A stretch of 64,000 nucleotides of DNA from Myxococcota bacterium. Its GTDB lineage: Bacteria > Myxococcota > XYA12-FULL-58-9 > JALHOP01. Where the stretch lies: the NCBI GenBank assembly GCA_022842935.1, contig JALHOP010000015.1:1-64000 (forward strand), read 5' to 3'. Below the pieces are notes generated by a model. That model was not told where the DNA came from. It ran no database searches and worked only from the letters and a program-made list of their open reading frames with translations. How positions within the stretch are numbered: the first letter of the stretch is position 1; each line of letters opens with the position of its first letter. Positions 48,802 to 58,130 of the stretch are shown here, in pieces. The position numbers and the translations under genes are program-made.

Positions 48802-49994
48802 AGTTTGAATTCGAGCTGCGACCCGGCGACACGCACCAAATCGATGCTCGCGAGCTCCTTGACTCGACGCGCCAGCTCGAAGACGCGCGCTTGCAGATCG
48901 CTGCCGCTACAAGCACAGGCGACGTCGACGACGAGCACGCCGCCATCGAACGAGCGCTGTGTGGCGTTGTTGACGCCGGGCGCGCCCTTCAGGCCGTCGA
49001 CCAGGCCCATGCCCTGTGCGCGATAGCTGGTGATGTTGGAGACCCGCAGCACATAGCGCTGACCTTGCTCGGCCGCCTTGTTGAGGGCTGCCTTCAGACC
49101 GGGCACCAGCTCGTCGAGCGTCTTCTGCACGACGTTGGCGCCGCGACCAACGAACGCGCGCTGGATGGCGCGCTCGACGTCGATGCCGAACGACGTCGTC
49201 TTGATGGGCGAGGCGGAAGTTACCTCCGCGGTCGCGACCTGGATCCCGCGAATGACCGCGTCGATCTCGATCTTGTGCTGGCCCTTTAGCGACTCGAACT
49301 CGCCGTCCTTGATGACGCCCAGGTCGGTGACCTCGACATGGCCAGCGACGACGATGTCCGCTCCAGCGTCCCGAGCCGCGGCGGCGAGCTTCTCGGCGTC
49401 GTCGACATCGACTTTGCTGCCCGCCTTTGCCTTGCCGACGATCTTCGCAGTCACTTCCGGAGCGAGGACGATGAATCCGCGCGAGGCGAGCCCCTTTTCG
49501 ATCTGGGCGCCGAGGCTCGAGCCCTTGTGTGGCTTACCAGCGTGATTTTCAGTGACGACGACCGCAACGCGCGGATTTCCCGCTTTGGCGAGCAGTTTGG
49601 TCATGGCGTCGAGCTCCGCCGCTATCTTCGACTCGACGATCTTTGCGCGCACGGTGACGCGCAGAACGTTGCCGTCGCGCTTCTCCTCGGTGACGTCATA
49701 GCTCTCGACGAAGCCTTCGGACTTCTGGACGATCTTGTCGCGCACGGCGGAGTCGAACGTCGTTTTGTCCCCCGCCGTCACCTCACGCTGTTCAGCCGTG
49801 AAGTTGTTGACGACCTGGAAGCCAACGGCCTGCTCAACGGCGTGCCGCAGAGCGTCGGCAACCGCGCTCTTCTTGGCGCTCACGGTATCGCTTCCCGTGA
49901 TCGTCGCCTCGCCCCGCGCCTCGATGGTTTCAGCCGCCAGTGCCGAAGCAGCCCAGAAACAGCCAAGAAGGCTCAAGAAACAAGCTTTTGCCAT
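48798..49994 (-). CDS. Exported FlgT/LPP20-type domain protein
   Basis: A 398-residue protein with a Sec signal peptide (to about ALAA, residue 21). Residues about 22-130 fit the FlgT N-terminal/LPP20 fold (ARGEATITG, AVADALRHAVEQAVGFQV, KSEGFVESYDV, VLRVTVRAKIV). A nucleotide-fold-like middle region (145-260) and a C-terminal repeat of a similar alpha-beta unit (310-398, SYRAQGMGLVDGLKGAPGV) follow. FlgT belongs to the H-ring of sodium-driven flagella, but no flagellar genes are nearby, so the role may be a general envelope one. The start is ATG 49994. Confidence 0.8.
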   Translation of the reverse strand: MAKACFLSLLGCFWAASALAAETIEARGEATITGSDTVSAKKSAVADALRHAVEQAVGFQVVNNFTAEQREVTAGDKTTFDSAVRDKIVQKSEGFVESYDVTEEKRDGNVLRVTVRAKIVESKIAAELDAMTKLLAKAGNPRVAVVVTENHAGKPHKGSSLGAQIEKGLASRGFIVLAPEVTAKIVGKAKAGSKVDVDDAEKLAAAARDAGADIVVAGHVEVTDLGVIKDGEFESLKGQHKIEIDAVIRGIQVATAEVTSASPIKTTSFGIDVERAIQRAFVGRGANVVQKTLDELVPGLKAALNKAAEQGQRYVLRVSNITSYRAQGMGLVDGLKGAPGVNNATQRSFDGGVLVVDVACACSGSDLQARVFELARRVKELASIDLVRVAGSQLEFKL

Positions 49995-50066
49995 TTGCGC
50001 GACACGCTATCACGCCTTGCGACTTTGGGGCATGCGCGTGTTACATTCTGTCGTCGGGGTCGGATC

Positions 50067-51380
50067 ATGTCGCGCTCGGGTGAGATGAAAGACAAGTACG
50101 ACAAGATCCGCGAGCTCCAAGAGCAGCGCGACCGACAAGAACGCCAAGCGCGCGACCAAGCCGCCGAGCTCGAGGAGATTCTCGAGGCCAGTCGCCGGGC
50201 GCACTCCGAGGAGACCGGCATGCCGCTGGTATCGTCCTCGAAGTTGTCGGGCCCAGGCTTCCCCGAGACCAGAAAACGGGCGAGCACGAATCCCGAAGAC
50301 GCCTACAGCTCGAACATGGCCAAGGCTCGCTTTGCGTCACCGGAGGCCTTTAGCCGCAACCGCGCGGCGCCGTCGGGCGTGCCCGACGGTAGCGTCGCTG
50401 GCATGGTGGCGCGCGTCGCGAGCAGCATCAGTGCGTCGGCGAGCGGCACGAGCAGTACACGCGAGCCGGGCGATGAGCCCCGTTCCGAACACACCCAGAC
50501 GATGACGGTCAAAGGGTTTCCGCCATCGCCGACAGAGGTCACGCAGGTCGTCCGGCGCCGTGCTCCGGTGCCGGGCAAGGTGCGCCGCGAGCCGCCACCA
50601 GTCGCGCCCGCAAACCTCGCCACCACCCTCTCTGCGGACGGGCCGGCCATCGTCATCAAGGACGAGACGTCGCCCCCTGCGCCGCTCAAGGCGCCGAGCG
50701 ACGACACACCCATCGTGGTCCCTCAAGTTCAGCGCGTGACGTTCCAGCGGCCGAAGGCGCAGCCAGGCGCCCATCGCATGGTCACGAACCGACCGGCGGA
50801 CTACGGGTCGTTCAAGTCGATGACCACACTAACGAACGACACCGCCCCATTCGGGCCGGACACGCGGCGCTTCACGCGCGGGCAGCTCATGAAGGAGATG
50901 GACACCGCGCCGGGTGCCCCTCCGGGTGACGAGCGTGAAATCACCGCGCCTGGCGCCGAGCACGACACCTCACCAGGCATGGGTGAAGGTATCGACCCGA
51001 CCTCGCCGGGCGAGGCAGGTATTGAATCGACGTCGCCAGGCGTCGTCGAAGTGACACCGAGGCCCGATACGTTTCCGGGCACGGTTGTCGAGCGCATCAC
51101 CAATGACCCGACGGCAGCCGATGACCAGCGTTACAAGCGCGTCCGCGAAATCGACGCCCTCATCGCGCGCTTCGCTGCCGACGTCGAGGTCAAGGTCGGC
51201 CAGGGCCGGGAGAACACTTTCTTGCGCAAGCGCTCGGACATCCTTCGCGGGGCAGACGTCGACGACTCCGACCCTGGGTTCCCGGAGGAAAGCACGCAGC
51301 CTCGCCACCGCAACATCGAAATTCGCTCCGAGAACACCGAGATCATCCCCCGCCGCCTGCCACCTCGAAAACGTAAGTAG
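50067..51380 (+). CDS. Disordered protein with N-terminal coiled coil and TxPG repeats
   Basis: A 437-residue protein starting at ATG 50067. Residues about 5-50 form a strongly charged coiled coil (KIRELQEQRDRQERQARDQA). Residues 60-350 are Pro/Ser/Thr-rich and predicted disordered, with six T-x-P-G units (TAPG, TAPG, TSPG, TSPG, TSPG, TFPG) at about 280-335. A short helical segment (about 350-400, RYKRVREIDALIARFAADVE) precedes a basic tail (RRLPPRKRK). It has no signal peptide, so it is probably cytosolic. Many Thr-Pro and Ser-Pro sites could be kinase targets. No family is recognised. Confidence 0.75.
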   Translation: MSRSGEMKDKYDKIRELQEQRDRQERQARDQAAELEEILEASRRAHSEETGMPLVSSSKLSGPGFPETRKRASTNPEDAYSSNMAKARFASPEAFSRNRAAPSGVPDGSVAGMVARVASSISASASGTSSTREPGDEPRSEHTQTMTVKGFPPSPTEVTQVVRRRAPVPGKVRREPPPVAPANLATTLSADGPAIVIKDETSPPAPLKAPSDDTPIVVPQVQRVTFQRPKAQPGAHRMVTNRPADYGSFKSMTTLTNDTAPFGPDTRRFTRGQLMKEMDTAPGAPPGDEREITAPGAEHDTSPGMGEGIDPTSPGEAGIESTSPGVVEVTPRPDTFPGTVVERITNDPTAADDQRYKRVREIDALIARFAADVEVKVGQGRENTFLRKRSDILRGADVDDSDPGFPEESTQPRHRNIEIRSENTEIIPRRLPPRKRK

Positions 51381-51436
51381 GGTTCGTGTTTCCACATTCT
51401 GGCTTGCACTCGCGTTCACCTGGTACATGTAGGCCC

Positions 51437-52306
51437 ATGTCGTCTCGTTTGGCCGGGATGCTGACAGCTGCCTTCGCGGTCCTGGCCTCCCGACCCGCTG
51501 CCGCCGATCCACTCGCCTACGTGCGCACATCCTCCCAGAAGGACCGTGCGCAGGCGCCCTCGCAGTTTCATCCGCTGAATCTTCTCGACGAGGACCCGGC
51601 CACGGTCTGGTGTGAAGACGCGACCGGCATGGGCGAGAAAGAGGAGGTGCGGTTCTACTTCAAGGGCCGCACGCGCATCGACCGCATCGTCGTGACGCCG
51701 GCGGCGACCACCGGCCGCCTCGTGCAAGAGATCCGCCTCAGCGACGACACCAACAACGTCAAGGTCGTGCTCGGCGACGCGACAACCGACCAGATGCTCT
51801 CGAAACCGCTCGTCGGGACCACCATCACGCTGACCATTCAGCGCGTCGGCGGTCCCAACAAGTCCTCGACGCTCGGCTCCGATACAGCCTGCCTCTCGGA
51901 CGTGCTTCTCTACGAGCGCAATCTGTTGTTTGGCGGCAAGATTGAGCCCGCCAAGCTCCGCTTCGACCCAATGCGCGAGAAAGTGCTCGGGCGCTGGGCC
52001 GGGGAGCCCTTCGGAGCCCCCGAGAAGTACATCCTCTTCGCGCTCGACGGCACGTGGGAGTGGCACTACGAAGGCATCATCGACAACAAGAAGGAGCGTC
52101 TTGCGGGCGAGTATCGCTTCCGTGGGGATCGCTTGTTGATGCGACGCGGCGAAACGGGACGCTGGGCTGATATGCGCTTTGCTTACAAACGCGTCGCAGT
52201 CGATCCGAGCGAGCCCGGCGCACCGAAGGGAGATTACGACCTCATCAGCCTGAACGAGGCTATCGAAGATAAGGTCAAGGGCGAGTACAACAACGCCGAC
52301 TTCTAG
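51437..52306 (+). CDS. Exported discoidin-like (NADase-type glycan-binding) protein
   Basis: A 289-residue protein with a signal peptide (MSSRLAGMLTAAFAVLASRPAAA). A galactose-binding/discoidin-like beta domain covers about 35-170, carrying the family pattern FHPLNLLDEDPATVWCEDATG and VRFYFKGRTRIDRIVVTP. The C-terminal part (about 180-289) is a compact lipocalin-like beta region (GTWEWHYEGIIDNKKERLAG). ATG 51437 fits the signal peptide; an ATG at 51386 does not. It should act in the periplasm or at the surface, probably binding sugar. It follows the TxPG-repeat gene in the same direction by 56 bases. Confidence 0.8.
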   Translation: MSSRLAGMLTAAFAVLASRPAAADPLAYVRTSSQKDRAQAPSQFHPLNLLDEDPATVWCEDATGMGEKEEVRFYFKGRTRIDRIVVTPAATTGRLVQEIRLSDDTNNVKVVLGDATTDQMLSKPLVGTTITLTIQRVGGPNKSSTLGSDTACLSDVLLYERNLLFGGKIEPAKLRFDPMREKVLGRWAGEPFGAPEKYILFALDGTWEWHYEGIIDNKKERLAGEYRFRGDRLLMRRGETGRWADMRFAYKRVAVDPSEPGAPKGDYDLISLNEAIEDKVKGEYNNADF

Positions 52307-52373
52307 CGGGGCGCTGCGCGAACGGCGGCCTGCCTCCTACGGGGTGGCGCCGGTCGGCGCGCACCTCGTGACC

Positions 52374-52994
52374 TCAAGACTTGAGCATTTTGCTGAGCGA
52401 GTCGCGTTGCTTGGTTACTGCGTCCGTCAGGATCTGCGCAGCCGCGGCTTTGTCAGTGGCCGCGCTCGCCGCAGTGAGAGCCGCTTCCAAAGCCGTCAGG
52501 TTGGATTGGTCGCGGTTGCGGAGCTGGTTCACGGCCTCTTCGAACGTCGTGAAGAACTCTTGGAGCTCGTCGCGCTTACGCAGCGGGCGCATGTCGGGGT
52601 ACTGGCCGCCGCCCAGAATGCCGAGGTAGCGGGCCACGAGATACAGCGGACCGCTTATGCGGTGCGTCACGATGATGCCCCAGATCGAAAGCACGAACGC
52701 CATACCGACCACCAGGAGCACCAGGTAGAGGAGGAACAGCTGGTCGTTTCGCGCGACCTGTAGGCGCAGCTCTTCGTTGGCGAGCTCAAGCACGCGGGTG
52801 TTGGTGACGTGGGCGCGGTAAAGAAAGCCGCCCATGATGGCGGTCACGCCGACGCCAAGAGCCGCAATCAGCAGTGTGTACTTCCACTGGAAGCGCGCGT
52901 CGACGATAGGGACGAGGCGCCGACGACGGCGTTCGAGGCCCGGGTCATTCGCGGGTTCGTTACTTCCAACCGCCGGTGCGGCCGACGAGCTCAT
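52374..52994 (-). CDS. Membrane protein with HAMP domain and no output domain
   Basis: A 206-residue protein with two membrane helices (about 38-60 and 86-110) enclosing a very short periplasmic loop. A HAMP linker (ISGPLYLVARYLGILGGGQY...MRPLRKRDELQEFFTTFEEA) and a helical Ala-rich tail (165-206) follow. There is no kinase, cyclase or chemoreceptor output, so it may signal by contact with another protein. ATG 52994 follows GGGAG by nine bases. The gene lies downstream of the tRNA gene on the same strand. Confidence 0.82.
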   Translation of the reverse strand: MSSSAAPAVGSNEPANDPGLERRRRRLVPIVDARFQWKYTLLIAALGVGVTAIMGGFLYRAHVTNTRVLELANEELRLQVARNDQLFLLYLVLLVVGMAFVLSIWGIIVTHRISGPLYLVARYLGILGGGQYPDMRPLRKRDELQEFFTTFEEAVNQLRNRDQSNLTALEAALTAASAATDKAAAAQILTDAVTKQRDSLSKMLKS

Positions 52995-53096
52995 AAGTGC
53001 GCTCCCAAGCGTGAGAAACTACGCGGAGAAATGTAACACGCGAACGGAACGCAGGCGAAACGTAAAAGAGCTGCCGATCGGGCACGGCGCACGGCC

Positions 53097-53110
53097 CCCT
53101 CTTCGGAGGG
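53097..53110 (-). terminator. Possible hairpin terminator downstream of tRNA-Met
   Basis: CCCTC (53097-53101) and GAGGG (53106-53110) form a perfect five-pair stem with a TTCG loop (CGAA on the minus strand), about 48 bases after the tRNA 3' end. It lacks a T tract. Confidence 0.25.
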
Positions 53111-53157
53111 TCGCCGATCCCGGGGGTCAGCCGCGCATGGGGCCGGAGGAGGAGGAA

Positions 53158-53231
53158 TGGCGATGAGTGGAGTCGAACCACCGACACCGCGGTTATGAGC
53201 CGCGTGCTCTAACCAACTGAGCTACATCGCC
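53158..53231 (-). tRNA. tRNA-Met (anticodon CAT), elongator type
   Basis: A 74-base cloverleaf on the minus strand. The acceptor stem is GGCGATG/CATCGCC with discriminator A. The D arm contains AGCTCAGTTGGTTAGAGC. The anticodon arm is CGCGG-CTCATAA-CCGCG with anticodon CAT, and the T arm holds GGTTCGACTCC. The body closely resembles elongator tRNA-Met and lacks initiator features, though a lysidine-modified tRNA-Ile2 also carries CAT and cannot be fully excluded. The 3' CCA is not encoded. Confidence 0.93.
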
Positions 53232-53283
53232 GGACCAGAGGGCGCAGCGTCTACGGTATGGTGTACAAGCTGTCAAGCGCTGC

Positions 53284-56200
53284 ATGATTCCCTCCGAGGT
53301 ACGTTTGAGCCTGACCCTGGTCGCTGGCCGCTATCGCGTGAAGCGTGAGCTCGGTAGGGGCGGCATGGCGATCGTTCTCGAAGCCGAGGACACCTGGCTC
53401 TCGAATCGCCCGGTCGCCCTCAAGCTCGGTCGAGCCGAGGTGGCGGGCGCACGGCAACGACTCGCTCACGAGCTCGCGCTCGTCGAAGGCCTCACCCACC
53501 CGCACCTCATGCGTGTCATCGGGAGCGTCGAGCTCGTCGAGCCGCCACCTGAAGTGACGTCGTTGGCGCTCGTGCTCGAGATGTATCCGTTCGCGAATGC
53601 GATCGCGTGGGCCAAGGGACGCTCACCCGAGCAGATCGCGGGAGTGGGAGCGCGCATCGCGGCTGGACTCGCGGCGCTTCACGCCCTGGGCGTTCGGCAC
53701 GGGGATGTAAGTCCGCCCAACCTGCGCATCGCATCCGACCAAGACTGCAAGCTCATCGACTTCGGGCTTGCCGGCCGCGGCGTCGGCAACGCCGCCGCAG
53801 GCACATTGCGCGTCATGGCGCCGGAAGCCATGGCGGGTCGGCCCTCGCCCGCATCCGACATCTACGCGCTAGCCGCGACGCTCGCCGACATGCTGGAGCC
53901 ACAAGCAAGCCGAGCGCCGGGCGAATCCGTCGCGATCGACGGGCCGCTCCGCGACGCGTTGCAGGCGATGAGCCATCCACAGGAGCAGCGCCGCGCCGAC
54001 GCGACGACTGCGGCCGAGCTTTTGGCGCACATTGCGGGCGAGGTCACGCTCACCGCCGTCCGCGCCCTGCGCGACGGCCCCCCTCTGCTCTCGCGCGCGG
54101 TTGGGCGTGACAGGGAGATCGCGCGCATGGTTCCGCCGCCGGGAAAACGTGTCGTGCGGCACGTCGTCAGCGGCACGAGCGGCAGCGGCAAGACTGCGTT
54201 TCTCAGGGCCTGCGCCTCGGCCGCGCTCGAGAATGGTTATCGCGTGCCCGGCGGAGTGCATGGCGGCGCGAGTGACCTCGACGGAGTGCTCTCGGCTCTG
54301 CGCGAGCTCGGCATCGAGTTGCGCCTCTCGACCAGCGCGGACGACCCAGTTGCTGGTCGCTATGCGCAATTCACCGCCATCGCGGACGCGCTCGCCCGCG
54401 CGACAGAACCCGTTGCGCTGCTGCTCGACGACGTCGAAGGCGGTTCTCCTACGAACGAGCTCGGTAAGTTCCTCGAACGCTTTGGCGGTGCGCCACTGCT
54501 TTGGGTCGAGGCCGGACAAGCAGGTGAGCCCCTCGCACCCTTGTCCGCTGAGGCGATGCGCGACCTTCTGCGGGTCGCGCGGCCGTTACGCGCAGTGGAT
54601 GTCGAAGCGGTGCAAGCCCTACACGCGGCGAGCGCGGGACACCCCGCCACCGCTGTCGCGCTGCTGAGTGCGTATCCAGGTCCACGCCTGCTCGAGGCGA
54701 CGAGCCGTGGCGCCCTGCAACGACCCGAGGGCGACCACCTCGACGCGCAGAGCAAGGGGCTCGTGAGCGCGGTCGCATTGTTCGGCCGAGCGGCGCCGAT
54801 GGAGCTTCTGCGCCGGCACATCCCACCGGGTCTCTTGGACGCGCTCATCGATCGCGGGTTGGCGGTGCCGCGGGTCGTCGACGGCGCCGCAGTCCTCGAG
54901 GCCACGCGCCGGGGTGTCCTCAAGGATTTGCCGCTCGACCTCGCGAAGGATCTTGCCGCGAGCCTCGACGCCACCCAATACCCGCTCGAGGTCGCCTTGC
55001 TGTCGCTTCGACTTGGCGACGCGGGTCGCGCTGAGGAGCTCGCGCTCGAGGGCGGCATGCGCGCCGAGCGCGAAGGCCATCTCGCACGCGCGCTCGACGT
55101 CTACACCGCCGTCGCCGACTCGACACCTTCGTCCTCTTTAGCGGTCGCTGCGGCCCGGACATTGGCGAGTCTGGGGAGGCCCGGTGAGGCGCTCGAGCGT
55201 TTGCAAGCAGCCGATAGCCACCTGGAACGGCGCGTGCTCGAAGCCGACGCGCTGGTGAGCCTTGGCCGTTACGCCGACGCCGCAGAGCTTTTGACGACGC
55301 CGCCTCGACAGGGAGAGCCCGCCGCGCGCATCGAGGCGCTGCGAGCCCGAGCGCTCATGCTCGCAGGACGTTACAACGACGCACGCCGCGCAAGCGAAGA
55401 GCTGCTTCAGAACGTCCCGGAGCACGCCCGTGGCGCCGACCTCTTGAACGTCGCGGGTGTGTGTCACTTCTACCTTGGAGATACGCCGCGTGCGCGTACG
55501 CTACTGCAGCAAGCCGTCAGCGTCGCCCCTGACCCTCGCTCGGCCGAAGCCGGGCGAGCCAACCTCGCCCTCGTCTTGCACAAGTCGGGAGAGCTGCGCG
55601 CCGCCGAAGAGAGCTACACCCAATGCATCGCCGACCTCGAGGCTCGCAGGGATCTGCCGCGCAAGCTCCTGCGCGTCACCAACCTTGCGATCTTGCGGCA
55701 AGAGATGGGGAACTTCGGTCAAGCCCTGACGAGCTTCGCCGAAGCAGCGGAGCTCGCTAGGCTCACTGCAAACGACCGGGCGGCCGCGCGCGCCCTCCTA
55801 AACCGCGCGAACCTCCTCGCCTGGCTCGGGGTTGCGGGCGAGGCTCGCGTCGTGATGGCCGAAGCGGCGGCGGCGTGTGAGCGCACTGGACTCGCGGTCG
55901 AGCGCGCCTATTTGCGACTCATCGCCGCTGAGCTCGCCATCGATGGCGACGCGTTCGCCGAAGCAGGTGGCGAGCTGGACCTCGCGCGCAAGGCGTTCGC
56001 GGCGGCCGGTGACCGCGCCGGTAGCGCCGAAGCCGCGATCGTCGAGGCGCTGCTGCTCGGTAAGCGAAGAGAACGCGACGCCGCCGCAGCGAACGCCAAG
56101 AGCGCGGCCGAAGAGGCTCGTACTCTGCAGCGACAGCGTCTCGAGCTACGAGCGCGCGTCGTCAGTGGCATCGTCGCGGTCGCGCCCATGCCTGATGAGC

Positions 56201-58038
56201 GTCGGCGAGAGCTCGCCGAGCTCTGCGGAGACCCCGATCTCGCCTGGATGGCTTTTGCACTCGAAGGACGAGCCGAACATGCGTTGGGCCGGGCCGTGCG
56301 AGCCCAGGAGCACCTCGCGACGGCGCGGCGTCACCTCGGAGCCGTTCGCACCGCCCTGCCCGCCCACTACGAGAAGGCGTACAGTGCGAGCTGGTGGCGC
56401 GGCGACCTGCTTGCGCTCTTGAGCGGTCCGCCGCGGGAGGACGAAAGCAACGTCATGAATCGCGACGTCGAGCGACTCCTGGCCATCAACCGCGAGCTCG
56501 CCCGAGACCACGACCCAGAGCGCCTGCTCGAGCGCATCCTCGACGCCGCCATCGCCCTGTCTGGAGCAGAGCGTGGCTTTCTCTTGCTCCTCGCTGGTGA
56601 GCCCGGCGCCGAGCTCGAGGTACGCACCGCCCGCGGCCTCGAAGCCCGGCATCTGGCGCCCGATGACCTGCAAATCAGTCGATCCATTGCCCGCCAGGTC
56701 ATCGACAGCAACGCCCCGCTATCGGCGATTGACGCCCAGCAGGACCAGCGCTTTCGCGACTACCAATCCGTGCACTCGCTCAAGTTGCGCAGCGTCCTGT
56801 GTCTGCCATTGCGGGCGGGTAGCGCCTCGCTGGGTGCGATCTATCTCGACCACCGGTACCGGGCGAGCGCCTTCACCGAGACGGACGTGGCCTTGCTTGC
56901 CGCTTTTGGCGATCAGGCCGCCATCGCTATCGCCAACGCCCGATTGCTGGCGGAGCTCACACGCCGGGCGGCGGAGCTCGAGAGCTCGCGGTCTGCCATC
57001 GACGAGCTCAACCAGCGCCTCGAACGCGAGCTGGCAGCACGCGAGGCAGAGCTAGCCGCGCGCAAGCCGCGCGACATCGACGAGCCCGAGGGCAAACACG
57101 GCATGATCGGCCGCAGCCCGGCAATGCGCGATATCTTTCGGGTCATCGATCGTGTCGCGGACAAAGACGTTCCCGTAACCATCGCTGGCGAATCGGGCAC
57201 TGGAAAGGAGCTGGTCGCTCGCGCGTTGCACGCCGCTAGCTCGCGGCGTGGGCCGTTCGTGCCAGTGAATTGCGGCGCCATCCCCGAGGCTCTGCTCGAA
57301 AGCGAGCTGTTCGGTCACGAGCGGGGCGCCTTCACCGGGGCGGTTCGTGCCAAGCCTGGCCTTTTCGAGATCGCGCGCGGCGGCACGATCTTCCTCGACG
57401 AGATTGGCGACATGCCGCTTGGCATGCAGGTGAAGCTCCTACGGGTCCTGCAGACGCGCGAGTTCCGGCGTGTCGGCGGGACGGTCGATTTGGCAAGCGA
57501 CGCGCGCGTGGTCTCCGCGACGAACCGCAGTCTCGAGGAGCTGGTGCGCAAAGGCGTCTTCCGAGAGGACCTCTGGTACCGCCTGAACGTCGTGGAGATG
57601 CTCCTGCCACCTCTGCGCGAGCGTCGCGACGACCTGCCTTTGCTCATCGAGCACATGCTCGCGAGCCACGCCCGGGGCACGCCAGTCCGCCTGTCGAAGC
57701 GCGCCCTCGCCCTGCTGCTCGACTACGCCTGGCCTGGCAATGTCCGAGAGCTCGACAACGAGCTTCAACGCGCCATTGCGCTCGCCGACGGCGTCATCGA
57801 ACCCGACGTGCTCTCCAGCAAGGTCGCCGGTCGAGCCGGGGCTGCCGAACCCGGGCACGACTCCGCCGACGGCGCCCTGAAGCGTAGCCTCGACCGCCAC
57901 GAGCGCGATGTCATCCGCGCGACGCTCGCCGAGCACGGCGGCCGGGTGGCTGCTGCAGCACGCGCCCTGGGACTGACCCGCGCCGGCCTCTATAAGAAGA
58001 TGCATAAGTTGGGTCTCGCCGCGGCAGACCGTGACTGA
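53284..58038 (+). CDS. Ser/Thr kinase - AAA - TPR - GAF - sigma-54 activator hybrid
   Basis: A 1584-residue signalling protein. The protein kinase (about 13-255) has Gly loop LGRGGMA, the VALK lysine, catalytic HGDVSPPN, IDFG and MAPEAM, so it looks active. A P-loop ATPase follows (GTSGSGKTA, about 296-304), then TPR-like helices (about 560-1040), a GAF domain (about 1060-1225) and a sigma-54 AAA+ domain. That domain has Walker A GESGTGKE near 1302, GAFTGA at 1348-1353 and GGTIFLDEI. A Fis-type helix-turn-helix is at about 1545-1578. It has no membrane helix. ATG 53284 lacks a ribosome site; TTG 53305 with GAGG upstream is an alternative start. A palindrome and a sigma-54 promoter follow directly downstream. 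Confidence 0.95.
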   Translation: MIPSEVRLSLTLVAGRYRVKRELGRGGMAIVLEAEDTWLSNRPVALKLGRAEVAGARQRLAHELALVEGLTHPHLMRVIGSVELVEPPPEVTSLALVLEMYPFANAIAWAKGRSPEQIAGVGARIAAGLAALHALGVRHGDVSPPNLRIASDQDCKLIDFGLAGRGVGNAAAGTLRVMAPEAMAGRPSPASDIYALAATLADMLEPQASRAPGESVAIDGPLRDALQAMSHPQEQRRADATTAAELLAHIAGEVTLTAVRALRDGPPLLSRAVGRDREIARMVPPPGKRVVRHVVSGTSGSGKTAFLRACASAALENGYRVPGGVHGGASDLDGVLSALRELGIELRLSTSADDPVAGRYAQFTAIADALARATEPVALLLDDVEGGSPTNELGKFLERFGGAPLLWVEAGQAGEPLAPLSAEAMRDLLRVARPLRAVDVEAVQALHAASAGHPATAVALLSAYPGPRLLEATSRGALQRPEGDHLDAQSKGLVSAVALFGRAAPMELLRRHIPPGLLDALIDRGLAVPRVVDGAAVLEATRRGVLKDLPLDLAKDLAASLDATQYPLEVALLSLRLGDAGRAEELALEGGMRAEREGHLARALDVYTAVADSTPSSSLAVAAARTLASLGRPGEALERLQAADSHLERRVLEADALVSLGRYADAAELLTTPPRQGEPAARIEALRARALMLAGRYNDARRASEELLQNVPEHARGADLLNVAGVCHFYLGDTPRARTLLQQAVSVAPDPRSAEAGRANLALVLHKSGELRAAEESYTQCIADLEARRDLPRKLLRVTNLAILRQEMGNFGQALTSFAEAAELARLTANDRAAARALLNRANLLAWLGVAGEARVVMAEAAAACERTGLAVERAYLRLIAAELAIDGDAFAEAGGELDLARKAFAAAGDRAGSAEAAIVEALLLGKRRERDAAAANAKSAAEEARTLQRQRLELRARVVSGIVAVAPMPDERRRELAELCGDPDLAWMAFALEGRAEHALGRAVRAQEHLATARRHLGAVRTALPAHYEKAYSASWWRGDLLALLSGPPREDESNVMNRDVERLLAINRELARDHDPERLLERILDAAIALSGAERGFLLLLAGEPGAELEVRTARGLEARHLAPDDLQISRSIARQVIDSNAPLSAIDAQQDQRFRDYQSVHSLKLRSVLCLPLRAGSASLGAIYLDHRYRASAFTETDVALLAAFGDQAAIAIANARLLAELTRRAAELESSRSAIDELNQRLERELAAREAELAARKPRDIDEPEGKHGMIGRSPAMRDIFRVIDRVADKDVPVTIAGESGTGKELVARALHAASSRRGPFVPVNCGAIPEALLESELFGHERGAFTGAVRAKPGLFEIARGGTIFLDEIGDMPLGMQVKLLRVLQTREFRRVGGTVDLASDARVVSATNRSLEELVRKGVFREDLWYRLNVVEMLLPPLRERRDDLPLLIEHMLASHARGTPVRLSKRALALLLDYAWPGNVRELDNELQRAIALADGVIEPDVLSSKVAGRAGAAEPGHDSADGALKRSLDRHERDVIRATLAEHGGRVAAAARALGLTRAGLYKKMHKLGLAAADRD

Positions 58039-58060
58039 CCCGGAAACCAATTGCGGCCTC

Positions 58061-58078
58061 TGTCAACGCACGTTGACA
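58061..58078. promoter_or_regulatory. Perfect 18-bp palindrome, candidate enhancer for the sigma-54 activator
   Basis: TGTCAACGCACGTTGACA: two perfect 8-base half-sites around a 2-base centre, 23 bases after the activator stop and about 87 bases upstream of the start predicted from the -24/-12 site at 58131. A two-base loop and the absence of a T tract argue against a terminator. The size and distance suit a Fis-type activator dimer. Confidence 0.65.
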
Positions 58079-58130
58079 AAAGAACGCCCGCATCCCAGCG
58101 CAAACCCTTGAAGTCATTGATTGGTAGGGT

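Noticed and set aside
53158-53231. tRNA-Met gene as an integration site for a mobile element
   Set aside because: No integrase, no repeat of the tRNA 3' end and no change in gene style on either side.
58061-58078. Palindrome as a rho-independent terminator of the activator gene
   Set aside because: The loop would be two bases and AAAAG rather than a T run follows, so a protein-binding site is the better reading.
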